From Nemertoderma westbladi (lineage: Eukaryota; Xenacoelomorpha; Nemertodermatida; Nemertodermatidae): DNA of 64,000 bases. The number at the start of each line of letters is the position of its first letter. The first letter of the stretch is position 1. Below the pieces are notes generated by a model. The model saw only the letters and a program-made list of their open reading frames with translations. It did no database searches and was not told the DNA's origin. The position numbers were made by a program, and so were the translations under genes. Positions 12,512 through 24,500 of the stretch are shown one piece after another. The stretch is from the NCBI GenBank assembly GCA_032718475.1, contig JAUCBJ010008636.1, forward strand, positions 62,001-126,000, in the 5' to 3' direction.

Positions 12512-15500
12512 CTAGAAAAAAATATAAATAAATAACCAACTATTTACACATTAAAACTCTAATTGGACCCATAATATTGAGTAATCCTGTTTAAACTTAA
12601 TAAAAACGTAATTTACCTTATTTGAGTTTTTCGTTTTTCCTCTTCGGCCTGCTTTAATGTTAATTCTTTCTCGTCCAGATATAAATCACTGTCGTCTTGT
12701 CCCCTAAACTCTCGAATTTGCACGAGGAAATCTCTCAAATGCTCTTTAAATTGCGCGTTATCCTGGGAAATCATAATGAAACAAAATTGCGCGTTATCCT
12801 GAGAAAACATAATGAAACAAAATTGCGCGTTATCCTGAGAAAACATAATGAAACAAACTTGTGAAAATCGATGCGACTTATAAGGGCCAACCCTATAAAA
12901 TCTACCCAATCAGAGGCCGGAGTACCTAAAACCTCCATCTCAAGTTTGGTTCACATCGGAGTGAAATAAGCATAGAGATAAACAAAATGTAGAATATGTG
13001 CAAAAAGGGAAAAAAAATAGAAAGTATACATTTTGTGCTGCCATGCACGCTGCCTACCTATAGCCTTACTTCTTGAGGCCGTTTTGGCACAAACTAAACT
13101 ATAGTTAGTAATCTATAATAGGCAAACATGGACACAATGGCACAACGGTAGAAATGTATGAGAAGTGTGAAATAAGCGCCGGTTGAATCTCCGCTCCGTC
13201 CTAGTCTTATAGTATTCTCACTATATCGATCGGACTTGTTATAATTTACTAATATAGTCTTAATTTATTGTGAAGTAAAATACCGGTAGTCGTATTTATC
13301 CAATATGAGATACAACATAGTTTTTTGGTACTTCATATTCTACTGCTTGTTGGATGTAGACCGATCCGCTACTAGACGATTTGGCACACCAAGAGGCTCG
13401 CCGCAACATATAAATCGTAAATATATTAAATACTAACAAACTCCAATTGGTTTAAAAAAGATACCGTTAGTTAATTTATAGGCCTACCTGATTTAATGAG
13501 AACAATCCAGTGACGAATAATTCCAATTGTTTTGGCGTGAGATGAGGGAAAGCGTTGCGAAGCATAGTCGCCGTGAACTGTTTAACGTAGGTAACGTTGT
13601 CGTTGACAACGGCAGCGTGATTGGTTGGAGCAGGAGAGGGAGACGAAGGGTTGGTTACCAGGGACACGGATATCTTCCCGGTCTCGCAGATACTGAACAT
13701 GGTGGCGAGGATAGTTGAGTAGGTGTTCAGGGACCCGCATTGGGATGAGTCGGATAACAGGGCGAACAGATGCGTGAGTATCTCGGTGTAGTAGGTGCGG
13801 AAGAAATCGGGGGAGATGGTGGAGTACTTCTCCAGGGTGATGTTGCTGAGGAGCGTGTGGAGGATATTGAGACTCGTCTCGGAGACCGAACGCATCGCAT
13901 GCTTAATGCCCCAGATGATGGCGTCGAGGAATAGTTTAAAAACCTCCGGAGGAATGCTGAGAAGGGAGTCGAAGCAGTGTTGGGTGACACCATGGATGAG
14001 GAGGAAGAAGTTGGTGCGACTCTCGGGCCATTCCTGGAACTCCTTGTTGATCATCTCGAGCGTGCAGTTGAACACGTGGTCGAAGATTCGCGGCACGAAC
14101 GGGGTCAGATGGTGGGAGAGTTTGTTTACAATCGCCGTCATGGTAGCGAGTACTTCGGGTTCCCGGGCGCAGGCCACGTTGTTCTTGTAGTCGAGAAGGA
14201 CGGCGTCGAATAGTGGCGGGACGAAGTGTTCGATCACCATCTGGGGGTCGTTCGCGTTGCCAATCCAAGTCGATATGAGTTTTAGGATCTCCTTTTTAAC
14301 GCCCATAACGCACTTAATTAATGGTTGCTTGGTGACAATCTCACCCTGCAAATTGAAAAAAATAATAATCGAAGAAGAATTAAGTGATAAAAATATGAAA
14401 ATAAATATGAGTCACGGCTTCACCACAGCTGATTATATCAGCCAATTTGATTACCTTTTATTTCAAAAATTTACTAATGAAATAAAAAATTACTAAATGC
14501 AGTTAAAACAAATTAAACGTTAAAAATATTTATATAATAAAACTCACCTTTTCTTATTAAATTGGCAATTTTAAGATTAATTTTATTACTGAGTCATTTT
14601 TAGAAAGAAAAGTTACTGTAGTAATTACAAATCTCATACTGTCTCACCTGACACGCTATTTCCAAACTGATGTTTTCACTGAAACACTTATAGATATTCA
14701 ACATATCGAGATATATTCTACCCAGTTGCACGAAGAACACGTGACCAATGGCGCGACAGACACGCACGTTGGTTCGTAGGATGTTGAGTATCTGTTTACA
14801 GACTTCGTGGTCGCGTAGTATGGCAGTGTTGTTCTTAGCTTCCTCAATTATTCCGTCCCACACCTGTTATAAAAAAAGGCGCTATAATTATTATTTAACA
14901 TAATAAAGCTATATTTACTTAGGAAATATTAAAACGGAAGTCTGAAGTTGAAATTAAATTTCAAAACAGCGAAGAAGTTGTAGTTTATTGTAGTAAGCAG
15001 AGGCTGCTTACTCGTACCGGTACCGGTACCGGCAATTCTTGTATATCGTTAACACACTGCTTTGGCATACCGGTACTGAAGCCTATGATTAGCTACCACG
15101 GTAGATGGGTTAGGTCTACCTACCGGTACTGAAGCCTATGATTAGCTACCACGGTAGATGGGTTAGGTCTACCTACCGGTACTGAAGCCTATGATTAGCT
15201 ACCACGGTAGATGGGTTAGGTCTACCTACCGGTACTGAAGCCTATGATTAGCTACCACGGTAGATGGGTTAGGTCTACCTACCGGTACTGAAGCCTATGA
15301 TTAGCTACCACGGTAGATGGGTTAGGTCTACCTACCGGTACTGAAGCCTATGATTAGCTACCACGGTAGATGGGTTAGGTCTACCTACCGGTACTGAAGC
15401 CTATGATTAGCTACCACGGTAGATGGGTTAGGTCTACCTACCGGTACTGAAGCCTATGATTAGCTACCACGGTAGATGGGTTAGGTCTACCTACCGGTAC

Positions 15501-18500
15501 TGAATGCAGATTGTCTTTAAAATGAAACTAAGTGGTGGTTAGCCTTATCACGTACTGGTGAAGGTCGTAACTCCTATTCGTTAGGATGGTACTGGAATCC
15601 CACCCCCCGTAAAAAGTTATACATTTTATACACCCTTCTCAATCTACTGAGTTACATGATATTTCCATTTTCAAATAAAAATTATTTTTATACCCTTTTC
15701 GTAAATTGACTCTCGAAATCATTGAACAACTTCCCCCCTCTGTCAGTCGCTGCGGCTGCTCGATTGGCTGATTTTACTGGATAGGACAACAACAACTGAC
15801 ATAATCTATTCACGCCTCCTCACTAAGTCTAAAAGAGTTCCCATACCTGGTTTGGAAGCATCATTAGCGACTCTACTAATCGCTTCTGTGTGACACTGTC
15901 TGTCTGAGACGAGACCATGTAGCCGACAGCTTCGTAGAATGTATGAACCTGTTGCGGTTGCAAGTCGCAGATGTGGTTGCTAATATTGGAAATAATCTCG
16001 TCCACAAAGGCCATCACTTCTCCTACCTAAATGATAAACGCAATGGGGTTTGGTATAATAAAAAACATAAACACTTGAAATTATTACAAATTACTGAAAA
16101 TAGTTTCAATTTTGCACAGAACGTTCTGTACGTTAAATCTTTGGGACGTGTTCACAACCACAATCGCAGTCAAGGGAATTATACGATGGACATCGATGAT
16201 TACTGGTTAAATCTGTGAGGCCGATTGAAATACAGACGTATCGTTAGCTGTATCCAAAAAAAAACATTAGAATTCGAGTTATTTAGACAAAATAGGTATA
16301 AAAAACAACACTTATTTTAAATAACAATTGATTGATTGCTAAAATGTGGTTGGTTAAATAATATTTAAAGTCAACTTGTCCATGTGTGTTCCATAGGCGA
16401 TTTACTATGTAGTGTAGTATGGTACAAAACAAACACGGTTATTAGTGGTATCTATAGGCGATATAATACATTTGACGCTTTGGTAAAGGCGACACAACAT
16501 GTGGAAATCGAACCTTTTGGTCTGATACATCAGCTCTGGATGAATAAAAATTTGGTAAAGGCGATATCTCAATACATAAATAATTATGTATTTTAAGTAA
16601 TTAAGTAATTATTTTATGTAATTAAGTCACATAGTTTAAATCTCACCTGAATATTAACGAATTGTCTGCGGCACTTCTGCGAGATTTTAATGAATGTATC
16701 GCAAGCCATGTCCTGCACCCCATCGTGCGTCTCATGCATAAACTCGAAGAGTTTGTTAACCACCGTCTTTAGGAACTTCCAATGCGCCCGCAGGAACCTG
16801 GGGTATTGGCCCACCACGTACATGATGTTGCTAGCGATAATGGCCTTGTTGTCTTTGCCTCGCTTCTGTTCGCAGAGGCCCAGAAGGTCCTTAATGACGA
16901 GGACCAGGAATCTCTTCTCGTCGTCTTCCAACATGGCCCCCGATATCGAACCGATCGCCCAGCACAATGTATTAAGGTTCTTCCACGACCACTCCGATCC
17001 GTTAACCTGAACACAATTATTATTATTCATAAAGAGAAAATTCTTTTTGATTGATTTTTAAAATCATTTTTAATTTTATCCCAATGGGGGCAAAGGAACT
17101 GTTAAGGAACTGTCAGATAGACAGTTTAGATGATAATCTCTCTACTAAAACCCCAAAACATACTAATTAATTACCTGATTAGAAAGTTTTTCCGTCATAA
17201 TTCGTTCAGTGTCGACAAAATCCAAATGGGTCAGATACACCAAGGTCTCCCTCATACTCTTGTAGAGAGTTATTGCATCGGTGTCCTTCATAAACTCACG
17301 GACAACCTCACCTTGGTCATTCTCAACCACCAGAACCTAAAGAATTTAAAAATATTTAAATACAGTCAGTATTACTATTCTACGGAGCCCCTAAAGGGAC
17401 ATGAGAAAAAAAAATTTTTTTCGCTAACTCGTGCGAACGACTTAGTATGTCGTGCGAACGACTTACTAAGTCGTGCGAACGACATACTAAGTCGTACGAA
17501 CGACTTAACTACTAAGTCGTGCGAACGACTTACTAAGTCGTGCGAACGACATACTAAGTCGTGCGAACGACTTACTAAGTCGTGCGAACGACTTAACTAA
17601 CTCGTGCGAACGACATACTAAGTCGTGCGAACGACTTAACTAACTCGTGCGAACGACTTACTAAGTCGTGCGAACGACATACTAAGTCGTGCGAACGACT
17701 TAACTAACTCGTGCGAACGACATACTAACTCGTGCGAACGACATACTAAGTCGTGCGAACGACTTACTAAGTCGTGCGAACGACATACTAAGTCGTGCGA
17801 ACGACTTAACTAACTCGTGCGAACGACATACTAAGTCGTGCGAACGACTTACTAACTCGTGCGAACGACATACTAAGTCGTGCGAACGACATACTAAGTC
17901 GTGCGAACGACATACTAAGTCGTGCGAACGACATACTAAGTCGTGCGAACGACTTAACTAACTCGTGCGAACGACATACTAAGTCGTGCGAACGACTTAC
18001 TAAGTCGTGCGAACGACTTACTAAGTCGTGCGAACGACATACTAAGTCGTGCGAACGACATACTAAGTCGTGCGAACGACTTACTAACTCGTGCGAACGA
18101 CTACTAAGTCGTGCGAACGACATACTAAGTCGTGCGAACGACTTACTAAGTCGTGCGAACGACATACTAAGTCGTGCGAACGACTTAACTAACTCGTGCG
18201 AACGACTTACTAAGTCGTGCGAACGACTTACTAACTCGTGCGAACGACTTACTAACTTTACTTTGATTGGCTAAATAATACTGGTAATAAAAGTACAACC
18301 TTTTTAGCGGGATTTTCAATTCAATCTACAGCATTGTTGTTGATGGCATTATTGGATGAAAATATTATTATCAATGGCTGAACGCGGGCATCAACTGTGT
18401 CTGTCTGTTTTACATTTTTTCGCCCGGGGGCAATAGACGCAACCGAACCCCCACCCCCCCCCCCCACCCCCCCCCCCCCTCCCCCACCCCTCGGCACGCC

Positions 18501-21500
18501 ACTGGTAGCCCCCGATAACTTTACTGTCATTGTTGGTGTTATACACGTTCAAACAAATCATTTTCCGGGAATATCCATCAATGCACCCACTGGTTTCATT
18601 AGGGATGTTACGCATTACTTATTCGAATTAATTTTATTAAGAACGAGCGTAAGCGACTGAGTGAAATATGAAACGAGAGCCTGAAAGTGAAATACGGGTA
18701 CGTACTTTATTTAAATCGAATATTGTGGCGGAGTCACAATATTGTACAATACTCTAAATAGTAGGACCTATCTCACCTCCCCCCAAAACCTGAGATTTCG
18801 ACTACAGCTGTTCGATACAATAGTGAGATGGGAATGTTGCTTAGCAACACAGCAACAACACCTGACACTATAATCAGCTTATCTAACAGCGCTGACCGTA
18901 GATAATACAGCTATTTACTGAATAAGTTACAATAAAATTAATATGTTAAAGATATTATAATTTGCTACAATTATGTCGGTTGTATTGTCGGCCTAAGTTA
19001 AAGTACGTCGATATTAACAGAGCGCGTTCAGCCATTGATAATAATATTTTCAACCAATAATGCCATCAACAAATGCTGTAGATTGAATTGAAAATCCCGC
19101 TAAAAAGGTTGTACTTTTATTACCAGTATTATTTAGCCAATCAAAGTAAAGTTAGTAAGTCGTTCGCACGCAGTTAGTTAAGTCGTTCGCACGACTTAGT
19201 AAGTCGTTCGCACGACTTAGTAAGTCGTTCGCACGACTTAGTAAGTCGTTCGCACGACTTAGTAAGTCGTTCGCACGACTTAGTAAGTCGTTCGCACGAC
19301 TTAGTATGTCGTTCGCACGAGTTAGGGGCTCCGTACTATTCTTTATTAACGACTTTTAAAAAATTGATCTACATACTTATTATGAAAATAACAACTACGA
19401 ATTATAAATATCAGAATGAGTCCAGTGAGGTTGGTAATCATTTAGAACCACAAGTTTCTAAGTTGACGTTAAGGGGAGGGGGGGGGGGGGGGGGGGGGGG
19501 GGTTGACTATAATTATTAATTAACCAAAAATTTTCGTTCCCTTGTTTAGGAGACTTCGATTTACCCAAAATTATTGACATTTGGTACAAAAATTTTCAAA
19601 AAAATTTTTCGAAATTTTTTATTTTTAACCCAATTAACATCATTTAAGCAATTATTTTTTAAAATGCAAAGGCTTTTAGAGGAATGGTCAGCAAGTGCCC
19701 AAAAGATAATAATTTGTGCACAATGATATCCTATTTTTGACAGATTTCGCCATTTTTGGCCGAAAATGTACACATTTTGTTAAATATTTCAAAGAAAATT
19801 TAAAAAATGGTCATAGGGGGTGTTAAGCATCACCCAATAATCATTCATGCCAAATATCACAATAATTCGTCAATTTTTAGAAAAGCCTTCGCATTTTGAA
19901 ATTTAAAATTTGCATTAGAAAAACGCATTTAAAGTTAGTTAGTTTAATGCTTTAGGGTAATTCTGTCCAATGAAATGTTAGAATGCACACAACCCCGCTG
20001 AAAATTTTGTTGCAAGTGTTTTCCGGGTCGGTGATTTCATTTGTAAAGTCCGTTTACTCATTTGACGGAGTCATGTCTGTCTGTCAATGCTGTCTGTCAG
20101 TCCGTTAAAATATAACCGACAGCTGAACAGATAAACAGACAATGCGGATGACATCAAACACGAAAACTGACATCGGAAATGAAATCACCAACCATGAAAA
20201 CCCCCATAACAATTTTTTTAGAGAGTTGGTATGCATTCCTATTACTTTGACAGACTGATCACTGGACAGACAGAAAAACCGACAGACAGACATACAGACA
20301 TAGTAGGTTTTGTTATAAGTGAAAACTGACGTCAGAAAAGAAATCAGATACCAGGATAACCCACATAACTAAACTTTTATCTAGTTGGAATGCTTTCCTT
20401 ATATTTTGACAGACAGATCGTCGGACAGACAGACAGGCTGACAGACAGACATAGATAAATAACAGTTATTGTTAAAAGTTAAAACTGACGTTTGGAATGA
20501 AATCAGAGACCAGGAACACCCCCATAACATAACTTTTACCTTGAAAGAAAGCTTTTGTTATATTTTGACAGACAAACCGTCAGAAACACAATCCCAAACA
20601 GACAGATTTCACAGACTTTTACGCAGAGTAAGGTTAACATTATCACTCAAAACTTTTGAACTACATTAGCAATTAACAAACGGTTTGAAGTTTTGAAATC
20701 CTCATACAAATCTGCACCAGGAGGGATCGAAAATGAAAAATCGATTTTTTTCTGAATTAGCCCCCCCCCCCCCCTTAAATTTGAAACAAAGAATGAATGA
20801 AAGTTCTGTGTGCTAACTTACTACTTAGTGGTAGCAGTAAGCAATGCAAAATGTACTGCTACTTGCAGATCCGCCATACTGCCACCTGTTTAACGGAGGT
20901 GTGTTTAGTGCTACAATTTTGTGTGTTTAGTGCTACAATTCAGTGTGTTGAGTGAGCTAAAAATCTGTAAGTTTAGTGAGACACAGCTACAATTTAGTGT
21001 CTTTAGTGCTACAATTCAGTGGATTTAGTGCTACAATTCAGTGGGTTTTGCTACAATTCAGTGTGTTTCGTGCAACAATTCGGTGGGTTTTGCTACAATT
21101 CAGTGTGTTTAGTGCTACAATTCAGTGTGTTTCGTGCTACAATTCAGTGTGTTTAGTGCTACAATTCAGTATTTAGTGCTACAATTCAGTGGGTTTTGCT
21201 ACAATTTAGTGTGTTTAGTGCTACAATACAGTGTGTTTAGTGCTACAATACAGTGTGTTTAGTGCTACAATTTAGTGTGTTTAGGGCTACAATTCAGTGT
21301 GTTTAGTGCTACAATTCAGTATTTAGTGCTACAATTTAGTATGTTTAGTGCTACAATACAGTGTGTTTAGTGCTACAATTTAGTGTGTTTAAAGCTACAA
21401 TTTAGTGTCTTTAGTGCTACAATTCAGTGGATTTAGTGCTACAATTCAGTGGGTTTTGCTACAATTCAGTGTGTTTCGTGCAACAATTCAGTGGGTTTTG

Positions 21501-24500
21501 CTTCAATTCAGTGTGTTTGTGCTACAATTCAGTGTGTTTAGTGCTACAATTCAGTGTGTTTATTAGGGCTACAATTCAGTGTGTTTAGTGCTACAATTCA
21601 GTATTTAGTGCTACAATTCAGTATGTTTAGTGCTACAATACAGTGTGTTTAGTGCTACAATTTAGTGTGTTTAAAGCTACAATTTAGTGTCTTTAGTGCT
21701 ACAATTCAGTGGATTTAGTGCTACAATTCAGTGGTTTTGCTACAATTTAGTGTGTTTAGTGCTACAATACAGTGTGTTTAGTGCTACAATTTAGTGTGTT
21801 TAGGGCTACAATTCAGTGTGTTTAGTGCTACAATTCAGTATTTAGTGCTACAATTTAGTATGTTTAGTGCTACAATTTTGTGTGTTTAGTGCTACAATTC
21901 AGTGTGTTGAGTGAGCTAAAAATCTGTAAGTTTAGTGAGACACAGCTACAATTTAGTGTCTTTAGTGCTACAATTCAGTGGATTTAGTGCTACAATTCAG
22001 TATTTAGTGCTACAATTCAGTGGTTTTGCTACAATTTAGTGTGTTTAGTGCTACAATACAGTGTGTTTAGTGCTACAATTTAGTGTGTTTAGGGCTACGA
22101 TTCAGTGTGTTTAGTGCTACAATTCAGTATTTAGTGCTACAATTTAGTATGTTTAGTGCTACAATACAGTGTGTTTAGTGCTACAATTTAGTGTGTTTAG
22201 TGCTACAATTCAGTGTGTTTAGTGCTACAATTCAGTGTGTTTAGTGCTACAATTTTGTGTGTTTAGTGCTACAATTCAGTGTGTTGAGTGAGCTAAAAAT
22301 CTGTAAGTTTAGTGAGACACAGCTACAATTTAGTGTCTTTAGTGCTACAATTCAGTGGATATAGTGCTACAATTCAGTATTTAGTGCTACAATTCAGTGG
22401 TTTTGCTACAATTTAGTGTGTTTAGTGCTACAATACAGTGTGTTTAGTGCAACAATTTAGTGTGTTTAGGGCTACGATTCAGTGTGTTTAGTGCTACAAT
22501 TCAGTATTTAGTGCTACAATTTAGTATGTTTAGTGCTACAATACAGTGTGTTTAGTGCTACAATTTAGTGTGTTTAAAGCTACAATTTAGTGTCTTTAGT
22601 GCTACAATTCAGTGGATTTAGTGCTACAATTCAGTGGGTTTTGCTACAATTTAGTGTGTTTAGTGCTACAATTCAGTGTGTTTAGTGCTACAATTCAGTG
22701 TGTTTAGTGCTACAATTTTGTGTGTTTAGTGCTACAATTCAGTGTGTTGAGTGAGCTAAAAATCTGTAAGTTTAGTGAGACACAGCTACAATTTAGTGTC
22801 TTTAGTGCTACAATTCAGTGGATTTAGTGCTACAATTCAGTGGGTTTTGCTACAATTCAGTGGATTTAGTGCTACAATTCAGTGGTTTTGCTACAATTTA
22901 GTGTGTTTAGTGCTACAATACAGTGTGTTTAGTGCTACAATTTAGTGTGTTTAGGGCTACGATTCAGTGTGTTTAGTGCTACAATTCAGTATTTAGTGCT
23001 ACAATTTAGTATGTTTAGTGCTACAATACAGTGTGTTTAGTGCTACAATTTAGTGTGTTTAAAGCTACAATTTAGTGTCTTTAGTGCTACAATTCAGTGG
23101 ATTTAGTGCTACAATTCAGTGGGTTTTGCTACAATTCAGTGTGTTTCGTGCAACAATTCAGTGGGTTTTGCTACAATTCAGTGTGTTTAGGGCTACAATT
23201 CAGTGAGTTTAGTGCTACTATTCAGTGTGTTTAGTGCTACAATTTAGTGTGTTTAAAGCTACAATTTAGTGTGTTTAGTGCTACAATACAGTGTATTTAG
23301 TGCTACAATTTAGTGTGTTTAGTGCTACAATACAGTGTGTTTAGTGCTACAATTCAGTGTGTTTAGTGCTACAATTCAGTGTTTAGTGCTAAAATGTAGT
23401 GTGTTTAGGGCTACAATTCAGTGTGTTTAGTGCTACAATTCAGTATTTAGTGCTACAATTTAGTATGTTTAGTGCTACAATTCAGTGTTTAGTGCTACAA
23501 TTTAGTATGTTTAGTGCTACAATACAGTGTGTTTAGTGCTACAATTTAGTGTGTTTAGTGCTACAATTCAGTGTTTAGTGCTAAAATTTAGTGTGTTTAG
23601 GGCTACAATTCAGTGTGTTTAGTGCTACAATTCAGTATTTAGTGCTACAATTCAGTGTTTAGTGCTACAATTCAGTATTTAGTGCTACAATTTAGTATGT
23701 TTAGTGCTACTATTCAGTGTGTTTAGGGCTAAAATTCAGTGTGTTTAGTGCTACAATTCAGTGTTTAGTGCTAAAATTTAGTATGTTTAGGGCTACAATT
23801 CAGTGTGTTTAGTGCTACAATTCAGTATTTAGTGCTACAATTTAGTATGTTTAGTGCTACAATTCAGTGTTTAGTGCTACAATTTAGTATGTTTAGTGCT
23901 ACTATTCAGTGTGTTTAGGGCTAAAATTCAGTGTGTTTAGTGCTACAATTCAGTGTTTAGTGCTAAAATTTAGTGTGTTTAGGGCTACAATTCAGTGTGT
24001 TTAGTGCTACAATTCAGTGTTTAGTGCTACAATTTAGTATGTTTAGTGCTACTATTCAGTGTGTTTAGGGCTAAAATTCAGTGTGTTTAGTGTTACAATT
24101 CAGTGTTTAGTGCTACAATTTAGTGTGTTTAGGGCTACAATTCAGTGTGTTTAGTGCTACAATTCAGTATTTAGTGCTACAATTTAGTATGTTTAGTGCT
24201 ACTATTCAGTGTGTTTAGGGCTAAAATTCAGTGTGTTTAGTGTTACAATTCAGTGTTTAGTGCTACAATTTAGTGTGTTTAGTGCTACAATACAGTGTGT
24301 TTAGTGCTACAATACAGTGTGTTTAGTGCTACAATACAGTGTGTTTAGTGCTGCAATTCAATGTGTGTCGAGCTTCTCTGCCGGACTACATAAAATAACG
24401 CACCTCTTCCGGCTTCGCCATCCGACTGATAATAATAAAGCGCAAACGGGACATAATCTCCTGGTAGAGATGCCGCCGGGGATGCGTTGTAGCGGGACTG

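Larger units (their letters stand above)
17383..19333. mobile_element. 1.95-kb inverted-repeat (foldback-type) element, TA-flanked, in XPO1 intron 3
   Basis: The element begins CGGAGCCCCTAA and ends TTAGGGGCTCCG, with TA on each side (17381-17382 and 19334-19335). Inside each end is a hairpin array, then near-perfect inverted arms of about 137 bp (18247-18386 against 19023-19161, about two differences). The middle has C-rich homopolymers and no transposase ORF. The structure fits a nonautonomous foldback or MITE-like DNA transposon with TA target duplication; the superfamily is not assigned. Confidence 0.8.

Noticed and set aside
17424-18246. CRISPR-like array
   Set aside because: Units are 21-22 bp with no unique spacers, the host is an animal, and the array is part of an inverted-repeat element.
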